This document shows positions 1 through 7,981 of a stretch of DNA of 64,000 nt, in pieces. The DNA comes from Aquipseudomonas alcaligenes. GTDB taxonomy: Bacteria > Pseudomonadota > Gammaproteobacteria > Pseudomonadales > Pseudomonadaceae. The position numbers and the translations under genes are program-made. Numbering within the stretch: position 1 is the first letter of the stretch; each line of letters starts with the position of its first letter. The stretch spans positions 62,001-126,000 of the forward strand of contig NZ_FTNW01000008.1 of NCBI RefSeq assembly GCF_900156545.1, given 5' to 3'. The notes beneath the pieces are model-generated. The model had not been told where the DNA came from. It was given only the letters and a program-made list of their open reading frames with translations, and made no database searches.

Positions 1-631
1 GCAGCAGACGGGTGTCGTAGAGTTTTTCTTCGCCGGAGTTGAGCTGGGTGCTGTTCGCTGTGTCGTTGACGAAGCTGCTGTCCACGCCAAGGAATTCGTA
101 GCACTGCTTCAGGACGCTCTGTGGGTCTTTCTGCAGGTCTTCGAGGAATACGACCAGAATCTGATCGTCGCGGAAGTGCTTGCGATAGCTCTGCAGGCGT
201 TGCCAGTAGTGCGAGTCGCCCAGCAGGGCCGGCAGGCCGCTCATGGCCTCGTTGATGCCGTAGGGGGCGTTCACGGCGTAGCAGGGGCCGCTGTGATGGA
301 ACTCGCGGTAGCTCGACTCGATGCGCTTGAAAGGGTTGCGTACGCTGAAGATCAGTTTCATCTCGGGGTTGTGCTCATGCACGCGGGCACTGACCAGCTC
401 CTCGAACTCCACTGTGCAGTACATCTGTGAGCCTTCGCCAAGCAGCTGGCCGGGCTTGGCCGGCTCGAACAGCTTTTCATACAGGGGGCGATGTTCGGCC
501 AGATCCTTTCTGATGAAGTGATGGGGTTCCTTGATCTCGGGAATGAAGATTTCCGGGTGCTCGCCCAGCAGATAGCAGAGCGTTGTAGTGCCACATTTGC
601 TGATTCCAGGAACCAGGAAATCGATTTTCAT
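1..631 (-). CDS. Sulfotransferase family protein (partial, C-terminus beyond window)
   Basis: A PAPS-dependent sulfotransferase would move a sulfuryl group from PAPS to an acceptor that cannot be read from the sequence. About 210 residues are visible from the ATG at 629-631. The 5'-phosphosulfate loop is near the N-terminus (GISKCGTT, residues 9-16, equivalent to the family PKSGTT motif). The 3'-phosphate motif follows around residues 95-110 (RNPFKRIESSY, the family RxPxxRxxSxY). GGAG precedes the start. It lies 24 bp downstream of bcp on the same strand and could be co-transcribed, but such genes are usually accessory and tied to envelope or surface polysaccharide modification. The family is confident; the substrate is unknown. 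Confidence 0.85.
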   Translation of the reverse strand, partial: MKIDFLVPGISKCGTTTLCYLLGEHPEIFIPEIKEPHHFIRKDLAEHRPLYEKLFEPAKPGQLLGEGSQMYCTVEFEELVSARVHEHNPEMKLIFSVRNPFKRIESSYREFHHSGPCYAVNAPYGINEAMSGLPALLGDSHYWQRLQSYRKHFRDDQILVVFLEDLQKDPQSVLKQCYEFLGVDSSFVNDTANSTQLNSGEEKLYDTRLL

Positions 632-655
632 ACCCCAGCTAACTCCAGTTTCTTA

Positions 656-1132
656 TTAATTGTTGTTGAGTGCTTGTGCCGCAGCCAGCACTTCATCCAC
701 ATGGCCCGGCACCTTGACGCCGCGCCACTCCCGGCGCAGCAGACCCTGAGCGTCGATCAGAAAGGTGCTGCGGCCAACAACTCTGCGCATCGCGCCATAC
801 AGCATCTTTTCAACCATTACGTCGAACAGCTGGCAGAGTGCCTCGTCCTTGTCGCTGATCAGCTCGAAGGGGAATGCCTGCTTGCACTTGAAGTTCTCGT
901 GAGACTTCATGCCGTCGCGCGAGACGCCGAAGACCACCGTATTGGCGGCCTGGAAGGCGGCGTGCTGGTCGCGAAAGTCCTGGCCCTCGGTGGTGCAGCC
1001 CGGGGTGCTGTCCTTGGGATAGAAATAGATCACCACTTGCTGGCCCTTCAGGGCACTGAGGGATACCTGCTGGCCGCTGGTGGCAGCGGCGCTGAAATCG
1101 GCAACCGGTTGGTCGAGATAGACGGCCATCAT
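656..1132 (-). CDS. bcp: Thioredoxin-dependent peroxiredoxin Bcp (BCP/PrxQ family)
   Basis: A cytoplasmic thiol peroxidase that reduces H2O2 and organic hydroperoxides. The protein has 158 residues, normal for BCP. The peroxidatic cysteine is C46 in the TPGCTTE motif. The second cysteine five residues later, found in E. coli Bcp, is replaced (residue 51 is Q). The other candidate resolving cysteine is C83 in NFKCKQ, so the enzyme is probably an atypical 2-Cys or 1-Cys type. Two consecutive Met codons open the frame, and the second may be the real start. Only 7 bp separate it from gcvR upstream, so the two form an operon. Confidence 0.93.
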   Translation of the reverse strand: MMAVYLDQPVADFSAAATSGQQVSLSALKGQQVVIYFYPKDSTPGCTTEGQDFRDQHAAFQAANTVVFGVSRDGMKSHENFKCKQAFPFELISDKDEALCQLFDVMVEKMLYGAMRRVVGRSTFLIDAQGLLRREWRGVKVPGHVDEVLAAAQALNNN

Positions 1133-1139
1133 TCACTCC

Positions 1140-1697
1140 TTACGGGTTTTGCGGGCGCCAGGGTTCGATCAGCGCGTCCAGGTTCAGCGCATCGGCAAAG
1201 TCGAGGAACTGGTCGCGCAGCCAGCTGATCTGGGTGCCCGGTGGCAGGGTCACGGTGAGCGTTGCGTTGAGCAGGGTGCCGCCAGTTTGCGGTGCCTGGT
1301 AGGTGTCGCAGGTGATGTTCTCCAGCTCCACGCGGTGGTCGCTGAAGAACTGGCACAGCTCGTTGAGAATGTCCGGGCGGTAGGCGCAGCTGACATAGGC
1401 CACATAGGGCAGTGCATTGGGGCGAACGTCCAGGGCGGCGCTGCGGATCATGTTGACGCTGAAGGCGTGGCGCTTGGCCAGCGCCGGCAGCACGCCTTCA
1501 AGGCGGGCCAGAGCGTCCCAGCTGCCGTTGACCTGCAGCACCAGGGCGCTGTACTCGCCATGGCGAGTGAGGCGGCTACTGACCACGCCGCAGCGGTTCT
1601 CCTGGCTGGCCCGGCAGAGCACGCTGGTGAGCTCCATGGGGTTGGCGCCGAGTGCGCTGATGACGAGGAATTGTTCGCGAACCTGAGGGGTGGACAT
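1140..1697 (-). CDS. gcvR: Glycine cleavage system transcriptional repressor-like ACT protein (GcvR family)
   Basis: A 185-residue protein with two ACT-like modules (about residues 8-80 and 95-170), the architecture of GcvR. In E. coli GcvR antagonises GcvA at the gcv operon. No gcv genes are in this window, so the target here is inferred only from family. The ATG at 1695-1697 is preceded by AGGAAAG and was preferred over an in-frame start 180 bp upstream that would run into dapA. It is divergent from dapA and leads the gcvR-bcp unit, a conserved arrangement in Pseudomonas. Confidence 0.82.
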   Translation of the reverse strand: MSTPQVREQFLVISALGANPMELTSVLCRASQENRCGVVSSRLTRHGEYSALVLQVNGSWDALARLEGVLPALAKRHAFSVNMIRSAALDVRPNALPYVAYVSCAYRPDILNELCQFFSDHRVELENITCDTYQAPQTGGTLLNATLTVTLPPGTQISWLRDQFLDFADALNLDALIEPWRPQNP

Positions 1698-1852
1698 GCA
1701 GCTTTCCTGAAACGATGGGCGCTCGGCACACGCTGGCCGAACAAAGGCTGAAGGGTAGCGAAAAGCGCCGCTCAGGGGAATGCTGCGGCGGTTGTGCAAC
1801 ACCTGAGCCGCCAGTACCATTACGGCTCTCTTTTTCCGGCAGGAGCGGTTGC

Positions 1853-2731
1853 ATGATTTCGGGCAGTATGGTGGCACTGGTCACGCCCATGGACGCACAA
1901 GGCGGTCTGGACTGGGACGCCCTGAGCAAACTGGTCGACTTCCACCTGCAGGAAGGCACCAACGCCATTGTTGCCGTCGGCACCACCGGTGAATCCGCGA
2001 CCCTGGATGTCCACGAGCACGTGGAAGTCATCCGCCGCGTAGTCGACCAGGTGGCTGGGCGCATCCCGGTGATCGCCGGTACCGGCGCCAACAGCACCCG
2101 CGAGGCCGTCGAGCTGACCCAGAACGCCAAGAGCGTCGGCGCCGATGCCTGCCTGCTGGTCACCCCCTACTACAACAAGCCGACTCAGGAAGGTCTCTAC
2201 CAGCACTTCCGGCATATCGCCGAGGCAGTAGCGATTCCGCAGATCCTTTACAACGTGCCGGGCCGTACCGCCTGCGACATGCTGCCGGAAACCGTCGAGC
2301 GCCTGGCCAAGGTCGCCAACATCATTGGTATCAAGGAAGCCACTGGCGACCTGCAGCGCGCTCAGGACATTCTCAATCGCGTGAGTTCCGACTTCCTGGT
2401 CTACTCCGGCGACGATGCCACCGCCGTCGAGCTGATGCTGATGGGCGGCAAGGGCAATATCTCGGTGACGGCCAACGTCGCTCCGCGTGCCATGGCCGAG
2501 CTGTGCGCCGCCGCGATGCGCGGTGATGCCGCCACCGCGCGGGCGATCAACGAGCGCCTGATGCCGCTGCACAAGAATCTGTTCATCGAATCGAATCCGA
2601 TTCCGGTGAAGTGGGCCCTGCATGAGATGGGACTGATGCAGGACGGCATCCGCCTGCCGCTGACCTGGCTCAGCCCGCGTTGTCACGAACCGCTGCGGCA
2701 GGCCATGCGCCAGTCCGGCGTCCTGGCTTAA
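1853..2731 (+). CDS. dapA: 4-hydroxy-tetrahydrodipicolinate synthase
   Basis: Condenses pyruvate with L-aspartate-4-semialdehyde, the first committed step of lysine and diaminopimelate synthesis, in the cytoplasm. The length is 292 residues, standard for the family. Catalytic residues are all present: T44-T45 in GTTGE, Y133 and R138 in YNVPGR, and the Schiff-base lysine K161 in GIKEATG. The start ATG is 6 bp after AGGAGCGG; an upstream in-frame extension of 46 residues overlaps the gcvR promoter and was discarded. bamC follows after 17 bp, the usual Pseudomonas dapA-bamC pair. Confidence 0.97.
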   Translation: MISGSMVALVTPMDAQGGLDWDALSKLVDFHLQEGTNAIVAVGTTGESATLDVHEHVEVIRRVVDQVAGRIPVIAGTGANSTREAVELTQNAKSVGADACLLVTPYYNKPTQEGLYQHFRHIAEAVAIPQILYNVPGRTACDMLPETVERLAKVANIIGIKEATGDLQRAQDILNRVSSDFLVYSGDDATAVELMLMGGKGNISVTANVAPRAMAELCAAAMRGDAATARAINERLMPLHKNLFIESNPIPVKWALHEMGLMQDGIRLPLTWLSPRCHEPLRQAMRQSGVLA

Positions 2732-2748
2732 TCGAGGAATACTTGCGC

Positions 2749-3864
2749 ATGAAGCGACTGGCTGGACTCTCCACCCTTGCCCTGATCATCTCCAGTACCA
2801 GCGGCTGTGGCTGGCTGTGGGGCGACGAAGGTTACTTCCGTGACCGCTCCACCGACTATCTGGACGCGCGCCAGACCGCGCCGATGCAGATGCCGGCCAA
2901 TGTCGACGCCAAGCGCATCGATCCGCTGTTGCCGGTTCCGGCACACGTGGCGACCAGCTCCGAGACGCCTCAGAGCTTCGAGGTGCCGCGTCCGCAGGCA
3001 CTCGGTGCTGCGGCCGAGTCCAACGAATTCAGCCTGCAGAAGAGCGGTGATTCGCGTTGGCTGGTGGCGCAGCGTACGCCGGCGGAAGTCTGGCCGGTGG
3101 CGCGTTCCTACTTCGAGAACAACGGCTTCCGCATCGCCGAGGAGCGTCCGCAGACCGGTGAATTCGTCACCGAATGGCAGGGCGCACAGGACCTGGCACC
3201 GTCCATGGGTCGCCGTGTCGGCAGCCTGATGAGCGACACCGATAACCAGGTGCGGGTGCGCGTGCGCATCGAACCGGGCGTGGTGCGCAACACCAGCGAA
3301 GTCTTCGTGGTCAGTGCCGAGCGTGAAGAAGGCAGCAGCGCCGACGTGGGCTTCCCGGCTCGCAGCGGTAATGCCAGCCTGGAAGCTTCGCTCCTCGACG
3401 GCATGCTCGCCGACCTGGGCAGCACTGCCGAGCACGGTTCGGTCTCCCTGCTGGCCGCGCGCAGCTATGACGCGCCCAGCCGCGTGAGCCTGACCCAGGA
3501 TGGCGCCGGCAACCCGGTACTCAATCTCAGCACCGACTTCGACCGTGCCTGGTCCAGCGTGGGTCGTGCCCTGGAACTGGGGGATGTGCGCGTCGACGAC
3601 ATCAACCGCAGCCTCGGCGTGTACTACGTCAACCTGGCCGAGGGCGCGAAGAAGCCCGAGGAGAAGAAGGGCTTCATCAGCGGCCTGTTCGGCAGCGAGC
3701 CGACCAAGGAAGAGATCGATGCGCGCGCCGAGCGTTATCAGGTACGCCTGACCCGCAACGCCGGCGGCGATGTGCAGGTCACCGTGGAGAAGGACATCAA
3801 CACCGTGGCCCCGGAAGATGTGGCCCGCCGTGTACTGACCCTGATCCAGGAAAATCTCGGCTGA
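2749..3864 (+). CDS. bamC: Outer membrane protein assembly factor BamC (NlpB lipoprotein)
   Basis: A lipoprotein of the BAM complex, which folds beta-barrel proteins into the outer membrane. The protein has 371 residues. The signal peptide ends in a lipobox (STSGC) with C20 as the lipidated residue. The unstructured N-terminal segment that contacts BamD follows, then two helix-grip domains (about residues 95-210 and 225-340). The ATG at 2749 was chosen because it places the signal peptide correctly; the frame is open 23 codons further up, inside dapA. A strong hairpin follows the stop codon. Confidence 0.94.
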   Translation: MKRLAGLSTLALIISSTSGCGWLWGDEGYFRDRSTDYLDARQTAPMQMPANVDAKRIDPLLPVPAHVATSSETPQSFEVPRPQALGAAAESNEFSLQKSGDSRWLVAQRTPAEVWPVARSYFENNGFRIAEERPQTGEFVTEWQGAQDLAPSMGRRVGSLMSDTDNQVRVRVRIEPGVVRNTSEVFVVSAEREEGSSADVGFPARSGNASLEASLLDGMLADLGSTAEHGSVSLLAARSYDAPSRVSLTQDGAGNPVLNLSTDFDRAWSSVGRALELGDVRVDDINRSLGVYYVNLAEGAKKPEEKKGFISGLFGSEPTKEEIDARAERYQVRLTRNAGGDVQVTVEKDINTVAPEDVARRVLTLIQENLG

Positions 3865-3902
3865 TCCGCTCCGGCTGCGGCCGGAGCCACAGCGAACCGA
3901 TA

Positions 3903-3932
3903 GGCGAAACCCTCAGGGTTTCGCCTGTTTCG
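3903..3932 (+). terminator. Intrinsic terminator-like hairpin after bamC
   Basis: A 10-11 bp inverted repeat (GGCGAAACCCT ... GGGTTTCGCC) with a very short loop, followed by TGTTTCGTTTTG. It lies 39 bp after the bamC stop and 31 bp before purC, so it probably separates dapA-bamC from purC, or attenuates read-through. Confidence 0.7.
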
Positions 3933-3956
3933 TTTTGAACCAGGCGGAAAATCGAC

Positions 3957-4826
3957 ATGACCACACCTACCACCCTCAGCCTGAAGAAGATCTACTCCGG
4001 CAAGGTCCGCGATCTCTACGAAATCGATGAAAAGCGCATGCTGATGGTCGCCAGCGACCGCCTGTCGGCCTTCGACGTGATCCTCGAGGAGCCGATTCCG
4101 GAGAAGGGCAAGATCCTCACCGCGATCTCCAATTTCTGGTTCGACAAGCTCAAGGACCTGGTGCCCAACCACTTCACCGGCGACCAGGTCGAAGACGTGG
4201 TGCCGGCCGCCGAACTGCCGTTGGTCGAGGGCCGCGCGGTGGTGGCCAAGCGTCTCAAGCCGGTCGCGGTGGAGGCCATCGTGCGCGGCTACATCGTCGG
4301 TTCCGGCTGGAAGGAATACCAGAAGAGCGGCACCGTCTGCGGCATCCAGCTGCCGGCTGGGCTGAAGGAAGCGGCCAAGCTGCCACAGCCGATCTTCACC
4401 CCGTCGACCAAGGCCGCCGTCGGTGACCACGATGAAAACATCAGCTTCGCGCAGTGCGAAGCCATCATCGGCGCCGAGCTGGCGGCCAAGGTACGTGACA
4501 CTGCCATCGCCCTGTACAGCGCGGCGGTCGAGTATGCGGCCACCCGTGGCATCATCATCGCCGACACCAAGTTCGAGTTCGGTCTGGATGAAGACGGCAC
4601 CCTGACCCTGATGGACGAGGCGCTGACCCCCGACTCCAGTCGCTTCTGGCCGGCCGACAGCTACGCCGAAGGCAGCAACCCGCCCAGCTTCGACAAGCAG
4701 TTCGTGCGTGACTGGCTGGAATCTACCGGCTGGAACAAGCAGCCGCCAGCACCGGCCGTGCCGGCCGATGTCGCACAGAAGACCGCCGACAAGTACCGCG
4801 AGGCGCTGACCCGCCTGACCCAGTGA
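3957..4826 (+). CDS. purC: Phosphoribosylaminoimidazole-succinocarboxamide synthase, long type
   Basis: SAICAR synthetase, which joins CAIR and aspartate using ATP in de novo purine synthesis. The N-terminus (KIYSGKVRDLYE, residues 11-22) and the motifs SDRLSAFDV, VRGYIVGSGW and KFEFGLDEDG identify the family. At 289 residues it belongs to the long SAICAR synthetase type (about 290-300 residues). The roughly 236-residue form familiar from P. aeruginosa and P. fluorescens is clearly different. The gene sits exactly where Pseudomonas normally keeps purC, just after bamC. GC content and codon use look like those of neighbouring genes. Confidence 0.93.
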   Translation: MTTPTTLSLKKIYSGKVRDLYEIDEKRMLMVASDRLSAFDVILEEPIPEKGKILTAISNFWFDKLKDLVPNHFTGDQVEDVVPAAELPLVEGRAVVAKRLKPVAVEAIVRGYIVGSGWKEYQKSGTVCGIQLPAGLKEAAKLPQPIFTPSTKAAVGDHDENISFAQCEAIIGAELAAKVRDTAIALYSAAVEYAATRGIIIADTKFEFGLDEDGTLTLMDEALTPDSSRFWPADSYAEGSNPPSFDKQFVRDWLESTGWNKQPPAPAVPADVAQKTADKYREALTRLTQ

Positions 4827-4845
4827 CGTCTGTCTAGGTGAGAGA

Positions 4846-4867
4846 GGGGGCAGCGGCCCCCTTTTTC
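4846..4867 (+). terminator. Rho-independent terminator of purC
   Basis: A GGGGGC/GCCCCC stem with the loop AGCG, followed by TTTTT, starting 20 bp after the purC stop. Confidence 0.85.
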
Positions 4868-4908
4868 ATTTCGGCAGCGCAAGCGGTTGATCAGACAAGA
4901 AAAAATGC

Positions 4909-4936
4909 TGGACTAAAGGCGCTTAGCTGTTATCAT
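4909..4936 (+). promoter_or_regulatory. Candidate sigma-70 promoter of tRNA-Ser
   Basis: TATCAT (4931-4936) is a good -10 hexamer 12 bp before the tRNA. A weak -35 (TGGACT, 4909-4914) sits 16 bp upstream. The GC-rich GCGCACCGC discriminator after the -10 is typical of stable-RNA promoters. Confidence 0.5.
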
Positions 4937-4948
4937 GCGCACCGCTTT

Positions 4949-5038
4949 GGGAAGATGCCGGAGTGGTCGAACGGGACGGATTCGAAATCCGTTGTGTCAG
5001 CAATGGCACCTAGGGTTCAAATCCCTATCTTCCCGCCA
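4949..5038 (+). tRNA. tRNA-Ser (CGA anticodon)
   Basis: A 90-nt cloverleaf with a long variable arm, as expected for serine. The acceptor stem GGGAAGA pairs with TCTTCCC, followed by a G discriminator and encoded CCA. The anticodon stem ACGGA/TCCGT closes the loop TTCGAAA, giving anticodon CGA. The T-loop is TTCAAAT. I saw no duplicated 3' end downstream that would mark an integrated element. Confidence 0.97.
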
Positions 5039-5051
5039 TATCCAAAGCCTA

Positions 5052-5086
5052 AACCCCTGAAACTCCTAGAGTTTCGGGGGTTTTGC
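5052..5086 (+). terminator. Rho-independent terminator after tRNA-Ser
   Basis: A long hairpin with arms AACCCC-GAAACTC and GAGTTTC-GGGGTT and a 3-nt loop, followed by TTTTGCATTTT. It starts 13 bp after the tRNA. Read on the other strand it has little T-run. Confidence 0.85.
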
Positions 5087-5218
5087 ATTTTGGGGTGGTG
5101 ACTGCCGATTGGGCTCGATGGCCAGCCCGCAAGGCGTACGGCTAGCGTGCTCCGTTCCGCGCGCCAGTTGTTCGGGCGCGGGGCCGTGGTGAGCCCCGGC
5201 CCGATGGCGTGTTGTTCG

Positions 5219-6574
5219 TTAGCGCTGTCTGGTGGTGCTGCGCGTTTCGGCGTCGCTCCAGGGGAGCTCACCCTCGCTGCTTTCGCCATCCGGTCGTTCT
5301 ACCGGTGTGGCGAGGACCTTGTCGATGCGCTTGCCGTCCATGTCCACGACCTCGAACATCCAGCCGTCCCATTCGACGCGGTCACTGGTGGCCGGTACCC
5401 GGCCGAGCAACAGCATGAACATGCCCGATACCGTGTGGTAGCGGCCCTTGTCTTCTTCGGGGACTGTCTTGAGGTTCAGGCGATCCTTCATTTCAGGAAT
5501 CGGTATGGCTCCGTCCAGTAACCAGGAGCCGTCATGGCGCTGTACGGCCCAGGCGTCTTCCTCATTATTTGGGGTGAACTCACCAGTGACCGCCTCCAGC
5601 ACATCCTGAAGGGTCACGATACCTTCCAGCTCGCCGTACTCGTCGATCACGAATGCCATCTGCATGCCGCTGGCACGGAACTGCTCGAGCAGCTCCATGC
5701 CTGTGAGGGTTTCCGGCACGAATACGCAGGGGTGCAATTGCTCGCTGAAGTCGGGTTTCTCTCCCTTGGCCAGGCAGGCAAACGCCTGCTTGGCATGCAG
5801 CACGCCCAGCAGGTTGTCGAGCCCGCCGTCGCAGACCGGAAAGCGAGAATGTTCGGATTCGATCATGATCTGGATGTTCTCTTCCGGTGTCTTGCGTATG
5901 TCCACAAAAACCAGATCCGAGCGCGGGATCATCAGAGAGCCGAGTTGGCGATCATCCAGGCGGAATACGTTGCGCACCATCTCATGCTGGTGCTGCTCGA
6001 TCACGCCAGCTTCCGAGCCTTCCTCCAGCATGGCGTGTATCTCTTCTTCGGTTACGCCGGAGTTACTGGCCTGGCGTACGCCCATGATCCGCAGAATGGT
6101 GTGGGTGGACCATGACAGCAGCACGACGAATGGGCGCGTAAGGAACGACAGGGTCACCATCGGCCTGGCCACGAGGCGGGCAATAGCCTCGGGGTTGAGT
6201 TGGCCGATGCGTTTGGGTACCAGTTCGCCGATGACGATGGATACATAGGTAATGACGATCACCACGCCAGCGGTCGCGCCAATGCTTGCCGTTGCGTCGG
6301 GTACGCCCAGGCTGTGCAGCCACTTCGCCAGCGGAGCGGCGAGTACGGCCTCACCGACGATACCGTTGAGGATGCCGATTGAGGTGATGCCGATTTGGAT
6401 GGTCGAGAGAAACTTGGTTGGGTCTTCGCCCAGCTTCAGGGCGATTGCAGCCGCTGAGTCACCCTCGGCGGCCAGCTTCATCAGGCGTGCTTTCCGCGCT
6501 GCGACCAGGGCGATCTCCGACATGGCGAAGAGGCCGTTAAGGACGATCAGCAAAGCCAATGCGACAAATTCCAC
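5219..6574 (-). CDS. CNNM/CorC-type membrane protein (DUF21, CBS pair, CorC_HlyC domain)
   Basis: An inner-membrane protein of the 'hemolysin C/TlyC' family, whose better studied members act in Mg/Co homeostasis; haemolysin activity is a historical label. Its 451 residues contain an N-terminal DUF21 transmembrane domain (about 1-190, opening with hydrophobic MEFVALALLIVLNGLFA), a CBS pair (about 205-335) and a C-terminal CorC_HlyC domain (about 345-430). The gene faces the tRNA-Ser. The ion or substrate transported cannot be read from the sequence. Confidence 0.9.
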   Translation of the reverse strand: MEFVALALLIVLNGLFAMSEIALVAARKARLMKLAAEGDSAAAIALKLGEDPTKFLSTIQIGITSIGILNGIVGEAVLAAPLAKWLHSLGVPDATASIGATAGVVIVITYVSIVIGELVPKRIGQLNPEAIARLVARPMVTLSFLTRPFVVLLSWSTHTILRIMGVRQASNSGVTEEEIHAMLEEGSEAGVIEQHQHEMVRNVFRLDDRQLGSLMIPRSDLVFVDIRKTPEENIQIMIESEHSRFPVCDGGLDNLLGVLHAKQAFACLAKGEKPDFSEQLHPCVFVPETLTGMELLEQFRASGMQMAFVIDEYGELEGIVTLQDVLEAVTGEFTPNNEEDAWAVQRHDGSWLLDGAIPIPEMKDRLNLKTVPEEDKGRYHTVSGMFMLLLGRVPATSDRVEWDGWMFEVVDMDGKRIDKVLATPVERPDGESSEGELPWSDAETRSTTRQR

Positions 6575-6702
6575 GTTTCATCTCCCACGCACGCCGTTGG
6601 CGCACGGATAACTGTTTCGTTCCGGCCAGGTCAAGCAGCTGTCAGGCCCGGCTCCATTCATGCGGTCATGCTGCCGAGCGACAAGCATGCAGCGTCGCTT
6701 GC

Positions 6703-7188
6703 CTACAGGCGGTCATCGTCCAGGTTCAGCAGGCTGCTGCGGGTGCACAGGCCGATGAGAGTGCCATCAAGGTCGCATAACACGCCGAGTTCAGCCTGCT
6801 TGCGGCTCAGCAGGCGAATGGCCTCATCGACACTGATCGAGACGGGCAGGCAGGGGGTGACGATGATCCGGGACAGAAGATCGGGGGCATGCCTCAGCAA
6901 TTCAGCGCGCAGCGATTCACCTGTGGCGTAGCCCAGCGGGAAATCATCATCAGCGGAGGTGAATACCAGGCAGCAGGAATTTTCCCGGAGCATCACTGCG
7001 TCGTGCAGGGCTTCGAATGTGTCGTTGAGGTAGATGCGCTCGAACTGGTGCAGTGGCGTGCTGATCGACGGCAGCAGGGCCGAGAGTGGCGTGATCGAAT
7101 CCGCCGCGTGAGCGACTGGCATAAGGTCGCAGTGGGGATTGGCCTCTTCAGGGAAGGTGCGACTGGGAGGTTCCGATGAAATGGTCAT
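6703..7188 (-). CDS. Small CBS-domain-like protein of unknown function
   Basis: A 161-residue soluble protein. Residues about 50-160 look like a divergent CBS pair (YLNDTFEALHDAVML, then SISVDEAIRLLSRKQ and GVLCDLDGTLIGLCTRSSLL). The first 45 residues are low in structure. It could act as an adenine-nucleotide-sensing stand-alone CBS module, but no ligand residues can be assigned. A second Met (MPVAHAAD) about 20 residues in is an alternative start. It is divergent from the Xre-RES locus and 128 bp from the DUF21 gene. Whether it is linked to either is unclear. Confidence 0.65.
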   Translation of the reverse strand: MTISSEPPSRTFPEEANPHCDLMPVAHAADSITPLSALLPSISTPLHQFERIYLNDTFEALHDAVMLRENSCCLVFTSADDDFPLGYATGESLRAELLRHAPDLLSRIIVTPCLPVSISVDEAIRLLSRKQAELGVLCDLDGTLIGLCTRSSLLNLDDDRL

Positions 7189-7429
7189 GCAGAAAGTTGG
7201 TAGCTAAGGGAACCAAAGCATAAACGTTGCTGTCGCGCGGGAGATGGAGCATCTTTTACAAGCTGTTTCCCATCACCTTCAGCCTGTCCCGCGTGGGTGA
7301 CATTCCTGTGGATGCGCCTGCTGTGTCAGTTTCAGGCCGCGACATCGTTGGGGCTCGGAGCAGGTCTGGTTCGCCTCCTGCTGATCGTGTGGTTGTTCGG
7401 CGTGTTTGCGGCGGGATGGTGCAGGCTTT

Positions 7430-7470
7430 GTCTGTTTGCCGTATTTCTGCTAATTTTGTTGCAAACAGAC
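7430..7470. promoter_or_regulatory. Candidate operator of the Xre-RES operon (10-bp inverted repeat)
   Basis: The arms GTCTGTTTGC (7430-7439) and GCAAACAGAC (7461-7470) are perfect inverted complements across 21 bp. The right arm ends 14 bp before the antitoxin ATG. The position fits antitoxin autoregulation, as known for Xre-RES operons. The repeat itself is seen directly; its function is inferred. Confidence 0.55.
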
Positions 7471-7484
7471 GTGGCGAGGCGATC

Positions 7485-7856
7485 ATGAGTGCGCTCAGCA
7501 AACCCAATGTCGATGCCGGCGCCGTCCTGCTCAAGGCGTTGCTCAACAGTCGTGAGCAGCTGGGCCTGACCCAGCAGGAGCTGGCGGCGATAGTCGGCGT
7601 CAACCGTTCCGCCATCAGTCGCTGGAGCGACAGCGGCGGGCTGCGTCCGGAGAGCAAAACCGGTGAGCTGGCCTTGCTGCTGATCCGTATCTACCGAGCC
7701 CTGTTCGCCCTGTTTGGTGGCAATCTGGACGACATGCGGCATTTCCTGCGCACCGAGAATCGGCATCTGGCTGGTGTGCCGTTGCAGCAGATGGGGCAGG
7801 TACAGGGCCTGGTGCGGGTGGTTGAGTACCTGGACGCCATCCGTGGCAAGGTCTGA
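7485..7856 (+). CDS. Xre-family antitoxin with C-terminal MbcA/ParS/Xre toxin-binding domain
   Basis: A 123-residue antitoxin of the Xre-RES type. The helix-turn-helix is at about residues 27-60 (LGLTQQELAAIVGVNRSAIS). The C-terminal DUF2384-like toxin-binding domain covers about 85-123 (HLAGVPLQQM ... VVEYLDAIRG). The ATG at 7485 fits the family length, while the frame stays open a further 86 codons upstream through the inverted repeat. The RES toxin starts 125 bp after its stop. Known members block the toxin active site and repress their own operon. Confidence 0.88.
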   Translation: MSALSKPNVDAGAVLLKALLNSREQLGLTQQELAAIVGVNRSAISRWSDSGGLRPESKTGELALLLIRIYRALFALFGGNLDDMRHFLRTENRHLAGVPLQQMGQVQGLVRVVEYLDAIRGKV

Positions 7857-7981
7857 GGGCCTGCTGGCGGCGCGGGTGTATTGAGTGCCCGTCCGTGGCG
7901 TTTGCCACTTCTTATTGATCCTCAACAGGTTCTGACCTTTTTCTGAGCGCCTCCAGCAGTGGGGCTGAGCGAGCTTTCGAT

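Noticed and set aside
4949..5086. tRNA-Ser as an integration site for a mobile island
   Set aside because: No integrase gene and no duplicated tRNA 3' end were seen; the flanking genes look like core genes and the hairpin after the tRNA is a normal terminator.
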